A stretch of DNA of 46,192 nucleotides from Acidimicrobiaceae bacterium (GTDB taxonomy: Bacteria; Actinomycetota; Acidimicrobiia; Acidimicrobiales; RAAP-2). How positions within the stretch are numbered: the first letter of the stretch is position 1; every line of letters starts with the position of its first letter. The position numbers and the translations under genes were made by a program. The DNA is taken from NCBI GenBank assembly GCA_003152215.1, contig PLZP01000056.1:1-46192 (forward strand), in the 5' to 3' direction. Positions 41,318 through 46,192 of the stretch are shown piece by piece. The notes below the pieces were generated by a model, which was given only the letters and a program-made list of their open reading frames with translations, had not been told where the DNA came from and did no database searches.

Positions 41318-42157
41318 ATGGACCAGGAATTTATGGCACAAGTCGAGACGAAGGTCACGGCGCCCACCGAGACACCCGAACGTGGGGCGTCCGCGATGCA
41401 GTTGAAGAACGTCGCCGTGTCCTTTCACGGTCGCACGGCCGTTCGCGACTGTACGTTCAACATCACAAAGAATCGCGTTACCAGTCTGATCGGACCGTCC
41501 GGCTCGGGTAAGACGACGTTGCTGCGCGCACTTAACCGTCTGCACGACCTCACGCCCGGCGCGAAGGTCGCGGGACAGATCCTCTTGGAGGGCACCGACA
41601 TCTATCGCGGCGACATCACGGTGACTGAACTGCGCACGCGCGTTGGTATGGTCTTCCAGCGCCCGAATCCCTTCCCGACGATGTCGATCTACGAGAACGC
41701 GGTCTCCGGTCTGCGATTCAACGGCGTGAAGAAGAAGGCCCTCCTCGACGAAGCGGCCGAGACGTCGCTCAAGTCTGCGGCCCTCTGGGACAGCGTGCAG
41801 AACCGACTGAAAGTCGCGGCCTCCAACCTCTCTGGTGGCGAGCAGCAGCGCCTGTGCATCGCGCGCGCCCTCGCCATGGACCCTGAGGTCCTTTTGATGG
41901 ACGAGCCCACGTCGGCCCTCGACCCGATTGCGACGCTGAAGATTGAAGAGTTGATGACCGAGTTGAAGAAGCGCGTCACCGTCATCATCGTGACCCACAA
42001 CATGCAACAGGCCGCGCGCATCTCGGATGATTGCGCGTTCCTTCTCATGGGCGAGGACCGGGCCGGAGAATTGATCGAGTTCGACACCACCGAGAAGATC
42101 TTCAACAATCCCATCGACCCGCGCACGCTGGACTACACACTCGGTCGCTTCGGCTGA
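41318..42157 (+). CDS. pstB: Phosphate ABC transporter ATPase PstB
   Basis: 279-aa ATPase. Walker A GPSGSGKT (about 59-66), Q-loop VFQRPNPFPTMSIYEN, signature LSGGEQQRLCIARALA, Walker B VLLMDEPTSALDP and the H-loop THNMQQA are all intact. The first 25 residues are a non-conserved extension; an internal ATG at 41333 is an alternative start. It closes the pst operon. No phoU gene follows; an amidase gene does. Confidence 0.94.
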   Translation: MDQEFMAQVETKVTAPTETPERGASAMQLKNVAVSFHGRTAVRDCTFNITKNRVTSLIGPSGSGKTTLLRALNRLHDLTPGAKVAGQILLEGTDIYRGDITVTELRTRVGMVFQRPNPFPTMSIYENAVSGLRFNGVKKKALLDEAAETSLKSAALWDSVQNRLKVAASNLSGGEQQRLCIARALAMDPEVLLMDEPTSALDPIATLKIEELMTELKKRVTVIIVTHNMQQAARISDDCAFLLMGEDRAGELIEFDTTEKIFNNPIDPRTLDYTLGRFG

Positions 42158-42215
42158 TTTAGACACGCCAGGCGCGTGACAAACTACCCTGAGTGGTTTT
42201 GACAGGGGGTTGAAC

Positions 42216-43616
42216 GTGGCGAAGGAACTATGGCAGGAATCGGCGTCGTCGTTGGCGCAAATGATCCGAAGTGGTGCCACGACATCGCGAGAGGTGATCG
42301 ACGCTCACCTGGACCGCATTGACGCGGTGAACGGCGCCATCAACGCCATTGTCGAGGTTCGCCCCGAAGAGGCGCGAGCCGAAGCGGACGTCGCTGACGC
42401 GAAACAGAGGGCCGGAGAGCCACTCGGGGCGCTCCACGGCGTGCCCTTCACGATCAAGGTCAACCTGGACCTCACCGGTTACACGACCAACCAGGGTTGC
42501 GAGACACTGAAGGACTTCATGGCTTCTGCCGACTCACCACCGGTGGAGCGACTGCGCCAAGCCGGCGCGGTTGCACTCGCGCGTACCAATATGCCTGACC
42601 TCGGACTGCGCATTAATACCGAGTCCTCGCTGTATGGTGCGACCCACAACCCTTGGAAGCACGGCATCACGGCCGGCGGATCGTCGGGCGGTGAGGCCGC
42701 GGCCATTGCGTCGGGGATGAGCCCGCTCGGCCTCGGCAATGACATTGGCGGATCGCTACGCAACCCGGCCTACGCGTGCGGCATCGCGTCGATCAAGCCA
42801 ACGAGGGGACGCGTCCCCCAAGGCAATCCCTCGTCACCCTTGGACATGTCGATCAATGAACAGATTCTGTTGGTGAACGGCGTGCTGGCGAGGACCGTGG
42901 CGGACGTTCGTCTTGGTCTCGAGGCCGTCATGGGCGCGCACCGCCTCGATCCCCAGTCCGTCGACGTACCTCTGAACGGTCCGCCCGCGTCGCGGCGCGT
43001 GGCGCTCGTCGCGACCCCGACGGGCGGCGACACCGACCCCGACGTTGCCGAGGGAGTGCGCATCGCTGGTCGCGCGCTCGAAAAGGCCGGCTACGAGGTC
43101 GAGGAGATCGATCCGCCAATGGTTTTCGAGAGCTACCTCGCGTGGACGGAGCTCATGATGACGAGCCTCAAGGTTGTCAATCCCTTGCTCATGATGATTC
43201 TCGGCGAAGGGGGACAGCGATTCCTCGAACTCACGACCATCGAGTTTCCTCCGGCCACGCCCGAGTCGATGGCACTGATGCATGAGAACCGTTACAAGGT
43301 GGAGAAGGCGTGGCGCCTGTTCATGACGACCTACCCACTGATCGTCGGGCCCGTGTGGACGCAACCTCCTTTCGCGCACGGTTACGACATCATCGACCGC
43401 GACACGGCAATGAAGGTGGTGGAACTCTTCCGATTCATCATGCCGGCGAACCTCATGGGACTCCCGGCGGCGTGCGTGCCCACGGGCGTGGCCAATGGAC
43501 TCCCGACGGGCGTGCAGATTATGGGGACACTCTTTCGCGAGGACCTCTGTCTTGATGCGGCGCAGGCCGTCGAGCGCGAGATTGGCGTGCTCACGCCAAT
43601 CGATCCACGGGGTTAG
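42216..43616 (+). CDS. Amidase signature family hydrolase
   Basis: 466 aa from the GTG at 42216, preceded by AGGGGG at 7 nt; the TTG at 42210 is too close to that site. The Ser-cisSer-Lys triad can be read in VPFTIKVNLDLTG (Lys81), AGGSSGGE (cis-Ser about 156) and DIGGSLRNPA (Ser180). AALMTN-like dispersal of further active-site parts is conserved. It could hydrolyse aliphatic or aromatic amides; GatA is unlikely because no gatC or gatB is linked and the C-terminus differs. A GNAT gene follows 9 nt after the stop. Confidence 0.9.
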   Translation: MAKELWQESASSLAQMIRSGATTSREVIDAHLDRIDAVNGAINAIVEVRPEEARAEADVADAKQRAGEPLGALHGVPFTIKVNLDLTGYTTNQGCETLKDFMASADSPPVERLRQAGAVALARTNMPDLGLRINTESSLYGATHNPWKHGITAGGSSGGEAAAIASGMSPLGLGNDIGGSLRNPAYACGIASIKPTRGRVPQGNPSSPLDMSINEQILLVNGVLARTVADVRLGLEAVMGAHRLDPQSVDVPLNGPPASRRVALVATPTGGDTDPDVAEGVRIAGRALEKAGYEVEEIDPPMVFESYLAWTELMMTSLKVVNPLLMMILGEGGQRFLELTTIEFPPATPESMALMHENRYKVEKAWRLFMTTYPLIVGPVWTQPPFAHGYDIIDRDTAMKVVELFRFIMPANLMGLPAACVPTGVANGLPTGVQIMGTLFREDLCLDAAQAVEREIGVLTPIDPRG

Positions 43617-43625
43617 TGCGCGGCG

Positions 43626-44069
43626 GTGCGGATTCGACCGATCAACGAGGACGACCTCGCAGCGGCCGTACGCGTCTTGTTGGGCGGGTCACTCACGCCG
43701 GAATTTGAAGAGACTGACCGTACGCGCGACTACTGGGCCGCGGTTAAAGAGACTCGCCGCCAACGTGGCGACGTTCTCATCGCCGAAGAGGATGGCGAAG
43801 TGATTGGCGTCTGCCAAGTGATTATCTTTCAACACTTCCAACACGCTGGTGGGTGGTGTTGCGAGCTCGAAAGTGTCCACGTGCGCGATGATCGGCGCAG
43901 CCGCGGTGTCGGCTCGAAACTGCTCGAGGCGGCGGAGGCGTTGGCCCGCGAGCGCGGCTGCTATCGCGTCCAGTTGACCAGCCGCAACGTCCGACTCGAC
44001 GCACATCGGTTCTACGTCGCCAATGGCTACGACCAGACCAGTCTGGGATTCAAAAAGTTCTTCAATTGA
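43626..44069 (+). CDS. GNAT family N-acetyltransferase
   Basis: 147-aa acetyl-CoA-dependent acyltransferase. The CoA-binding motif A is VHVRDDRRSRGVGSKLLEAAEALARERGC (about 83-110) with RRSRGVG, followed by LTSRNVRLDAHRFYVANGY (motif B with the usual FYxxxGF/Y). GTG start 9 nt behind the amidase stop, so probably co-transcribed. The acceptor is unknown. Confidence 0.9.
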   Translation: MRIRPINEDDLAAAVRVLLGGSLTPEFEETDRTRDYWAAVKETRRQRGDVLIAEEDGEVIGVCQVIIFQHFQHAGGWCCELESVHVRDDRRSRGVGSKLLEAAEALARERGCYRVQLTSRNVRLDAHRFYVANGYDQTSLGFKKFFN

Positions 44070-44218
44070 GAACGAATTCCAACAGGGCGAGATGAAAGTT
44101 TGGTAGGTCGGCCGATACTTCTCGGGGTTGGGACCTGCGCCTAACTCTCAGATCGCCGAAGGTGTGTATCTGGCTATGGCGGGTCGAGATCGCCCTAGCT
44201 ACGAGTCCGTCGCAATCT

Positions 44219-44917
44219 TCAGCACGCAGCTCCCGGGGAAGTGTTGATGCTTCCAGGGCACCACGTGAAGGCCTTACTGGACGTCACTCGACCCGGATTG
44301 TCAAACCCGATTATGCGCCCGAGGGCAACCTGATCGCGGCTCCAAGGTGCGTGCCAGTGCGGCCACGTCGCCATCGGGATGAGCAACACCTCGAAGCCGC
44401 CACCGTGCGCCAGCACCTTGGAGCGCGACTCCGCCGTGGTGACAACAACGGACGTCGTCTGTTTGGCGAGATGCACGAGCATGAGTACGTTGCTGGTAAG
44501 ACTGCCGTCAACGACGGCGACGGGCGCACCGACCGCCGAGCGCATCTGAGCATCGGTGATCGCCCCGGTGGCGAGACCCATCCCATCGAAGCACCATCGC
44601 AAGCCGGAGGGCGTCTCAAAGGTAGCAATCGACGCCACCGAGCCGAGTCCGACGACACCTGGTCGCAGGCTTGTGGCCGGTGGTGGAGTGGCGGAGTCTT
44701 CGAACGAGTGAGAGCAGTCCGCCACTGTCGCGCTGATCGTTGGTCCGCTGGCGCGCGAGAGTCCGTACCACAGGCCGCCGAGGACGACGATGGTTGCGGC
44801 ACCACCCCAGAGAGCCCATCGACGCTTGTGGTGGAAGGCATTCCTTGCAGGCGCGCCACCACGCCCCCTCGTCTCGGCGTCATCGCTTGTCAGGATGGAT
44901 GCGGTCACTTCCGTCAT
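44219..44917 (-). CDS. Membrane-anchored hypothetical protein
   Basis: 232 aa. A basic cytoplasmic N-terminus (HHKRRW) is followed by one hydrophobic helix (about 34-53, ALWGGAATIVVLGGLWYGL) and an extracytoplasmic domain of about 175 residues with four cysteines (DCSHSF, RWCFDG, TWCPGS, final GAAC) that could form disulfides. No family is recognised. The ATG lacks a clear ribosome site. The overlapping plus-strand ORF at 44162-44935 is a shadow. It neighbours the GNAT gene convergently. Confidence 0.7.
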   Translation of the reverse strand: MTEVTASILTSDDAETRGRGGAPARNAFHHKRRWALWGGAATIVVLGGLWYGLSRASGPTISATVADCSHSFEDSATPPPATSLRPGVVGLGSVASIATFETPSGLRWCFDGMGLATGAITDAQMRSAVGAPVAVVDGSLTSNVLMLVHLAKQTTSVVVTTAESRSKVLAHGGGFEVLLIPMATWPHWHAPWSRDQVALGRIIGFDNPGRVTSSKAFTWCPGSINTSPGAAC

Positions 44918-45076
44918 CTAAGCAGACGGTACTGAGGACGGTTATCGCGGCCTTCGAGCGACACTCTGAAGAGCCGTCAACCCGGTCCTCCAAACTCACG
45001 CGAATTCGGCAACGGGCAAAGCAAAGACGGTCCAGAAATCTGACCTTCCAATCATTGTCGCACCTCGCCGCCACAC

Positions 45077-45568
45077 TCAATTGAGAATCTCTCGCAGATC
45101 ACCATCATCGACGCTGAAGACGAAACCCCGGATTTCAGTACTGTCGACGAATGGACTCGACCTGAGTGTCTCGACCGTTCTGCGGACGTCGTCGTCGACG
45201 TCGCGATAGGCGCCCAGTCGAAACGGGGGCCGCGCCCCGAGTGACGCTTCAATGTCGTTGGCCAACTCCTCTTCGTCGAATGTCTCCAGTCCGCAACGAG
45301 TGTGGTGGATCACCATCACCACTCGGGTTCCTAACAGCCATTGACTGAGGAGGAGTGAGCGAACGGCGTCATCCGTGGCGAGACCTCCGGCATTTCGTAT
45401 GAGGTGCGCCTCACCGAGGTTCAGCCCGAGGGCGCCGAAGAGGTCGAGTCGCGAGTCCATGCAGGTCAGCACCGCCAAATGGAGTTGCGGCGACGTCGCC
45501 ATCTCGCGGTGTCCGTGTCGATCGACGTAGGCGCGATTATGGGCGATGAGTTCATTGATCACGGACAT
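45077..45568 (-). CDS. Beta-class carbonic anhydrase-like protein
   Basis: 163 aa. Zinc ligands are Cys36 (LTCMDSRLD), His89 and Cys92 (IHHTRCGL), and the Asp38-Arg40 dyad that activates water is present. The short length and HLIRNAGGLATDDAVRSL match the actinobacterial Rv1284-type subclass. It interconverts carbon dioxide and bicarbonate in the cytoplasm. A TAGGAT box lies 6 nt before the ATG on the minus strand, suggesting a leaderless transcript. Divergent from the AhpD-like gene. Confidence 0.92.
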   Translation of the reverse strand: MSVINELIAHNRAYVDRHGHREMATSPQLHLAVLTCMDSRLDLFGALGLNLGEAHLIRNAGGLATDDAVRSLLLSQWLLGTRVVMVIHHTRCGLETFDEEELANDIEASLGARPPFRLGAYRDVDDDVRRTVETLRSSPFVDSTEIRGFVFSVDDGDLREILN

Positions 45569-45574
45569 CGGACA

Positions 45575-45580
45575 ATCCTA
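45575..45580 (-). promoter_or_regulatory. -10 box of a probable leaderless promoter
   Basis: On the minus strand TAGGAT is followed by TGTCCG and then the ATG of the carbonic anhydrase gene. No Shine-Dalgarno sequence is visible. Confidence 0.45.
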
Positions 45581-45638
45581 CGAAACCGAGCGAGGGGTTC
45601 GATTTTCACTGTCGCTACGCTCATTCTCGGAGGTGGTT

Positions 45639-45989
45639 ATGAACAGCATGGATGAGATTCGTGAAGAGTTGCGACAGCCGGCTCAGGATTTGCGAGAGTT
45701 GATTCCCGACGTGATGAAGAGCTTCGCGGCGTTGTCGCAGGCGTCGTCAGCCGAAGGTGAACTTTCTCGACTCACCAAGGAACTTCTCGCATTGGTGATT
45801 TCGGCCACGCGAGAGTGTGACGGTTGCATCGTCGCGCACGCGAGGGGAGCCCTTCGTGAAGGGGCCACCCGCCAACAGATCGCCGAGGCGATGGGTGTGT
45901 TGATCGCACTGAATGGTGGCCCGGGCACGGTGTGGGGTCCTCGGGCCCTCCACGCGTACGACGAGGCGGTGGCCGCGCGGAAGTCCTAG
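45639..45989 (+). CDS. Carboxymuconolactone decarboxylase/AhpD-like protein
   Basis: 116 aa from the ATG at 45639, preceded by GGAGGT; the track start at 45546 lies in the divergent promoter region. The CxxC-xxxH active site reads ATRECDGCIVAHARGAL, with Cys60, Cys63 and His67, as in AhpD-type peroxidatic thiol proteins. LTKELLALVISA and GATRQQIAEAMGVLIALNGGP are family blocks. A thiol antioxidant role is more likely than decarboxylation, since the CxxC pair is intact. Confidence 0.9.
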   Translation: MNSMDEIREELRQPAQDLRELIPDVMKSFAALSQASSAEGELSRLTKELLALVISATRECDGCIVAHARGALREGATRQQIAEAMGVLIALNGGPGTVWGPRALHAYDEAVAARKS

Positions 45990-46038
45990 TGGTGGCAGCG
46001 CTCGTCCAGTGCCGGAAATAAAGTGTTGTGCGAATCCC

Positions 46039-46192
46039 TAACCACCGAGCGTGACGTCTTGATCTTGGTACCAGGCCAGTGCATCGTGAAACTGGGCAAG
46101 TGAAAAGTCCGGCCACAGTTCTTCGACCACGTAAAAGTCGGCGTAGATCGACTGGATGGGCAAGAAGCCACTGAGTCGCCGACCGCCGCCCC
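46039..46192 (-). CDS. uppS: Cis-prenyltransferase (UppS-like), C-terminal part
   Basis: Partial gene cut by the window edge; about 51 codons remain. The minus strand translates to RLSGFLPIQSIYADFYVVEELWPDF, the conserved C-terminal block of isoprenyl diphosphate synthases of the undecaprenyl/Z-farnesyl type, followed by the final DVTLGG. Such enzymes build the lipid carrier for cell-wall synthesis. Whether this is the long-chain or the short-chain (farnesyl) enzyme cannot be judged from the fragment. Confidence 0.85.

Noticed and set aside
44162-44935. 257-aa plus-strand ORF
   Set aside because: Arg- and Gly-rich shadow; the minus strand gives a protein with a clear membrane anchor.

Overview
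The window looks like a chromosomal segment of a high-GC actinobacterium, possibly of the Acidimicrobiia, although the class is a guess. Supporting signs are a mycothiol-dependent MDMPI/DinB-type enzyme, GTG and TTG starts, several probable leaderless promoters, an ATP-type group III-like phosphofructokinase and an AtsA-size cytoplasmic sulfatase. No rRNA, intact tRNA, IS element or CRISPR array was seen.

Region by region. Bases 1-3035 look like the end of an integrated element: two small hypotheticals and one larger one, an HNH endonuclease, and a 43-nt 3' fragment of a tRNA-Arg(CCU) gene that fits a displaced attachment-site half. From 3090 onward the content is ordinary chromosome. It holds an ABC-F ATPase of Uup type, an MDMPI-family enzyme, an enoyl-CoA hydratase paralogue, a soluble four-PAS histidine kinase with a single-domain response regulator, and a 946-residue secreted repeat protein ending in an OmpA-like domain. 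After a 617-nt gene-free stretch come a nitronate monooxygenase-like flavoprotein, a PEBP protein, an S51 peptidase-like protein, an MFS/YwaF pair, and an ACP-PlsC fusion. These are followed by an MFS/MarR operon with a clear palindromic operator, MscL, an acyl-CoA dehydrogenase and the NAD(P)HX repair enzyme.

Bases 25400-32720 hold an ADP-ribosylglycohydrolase, two PfkB kinases and an NCS1 nucleobase permease, interleaved with 6-phosphofructokinase and a PiT phosphate transporter. The set resembles the E. coli yegTUV grouping and suggests salvage of a ribosylated compound (inference). Bases 32739-36372 hold a sulfatase translationally coupled to a haloalkane dehalogenase, then TrmO. Bases 36473-42157 hold thymidine kinase, a GrpB-type protein, a 54-residue zinc-ribbon protein missing from the ORF track, and a complete pstSCAB phosphate operon with Pho-box-like repeats upstream and a perfect 35-nt inverted repeat inside the start of pstC. 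The right end has an amidase, a GNAT acetyltransferase, a membrane-anchored hypothetical, a beta-carbonic anhydrase, an AhpD-like protein and the 3' end of a cis-prenyltransferase (uppS-like).

Phosphate import is represented twice: low-affinity PiT next to PfkA, and high-affinity Pst without a linked phoU. I see no obviously new multi-gene defence or biosynthetic system. The best candidates for a second look are the tRNA-Arg attachment fragment with its uncharacterised cargo, the pstC hairpin, the ACP-PlsC fusion, the split YegUV-like cluster, the repeat/OmpA surface protein, and a recurring TAnnnT-N6-start leaderless promoter layout.
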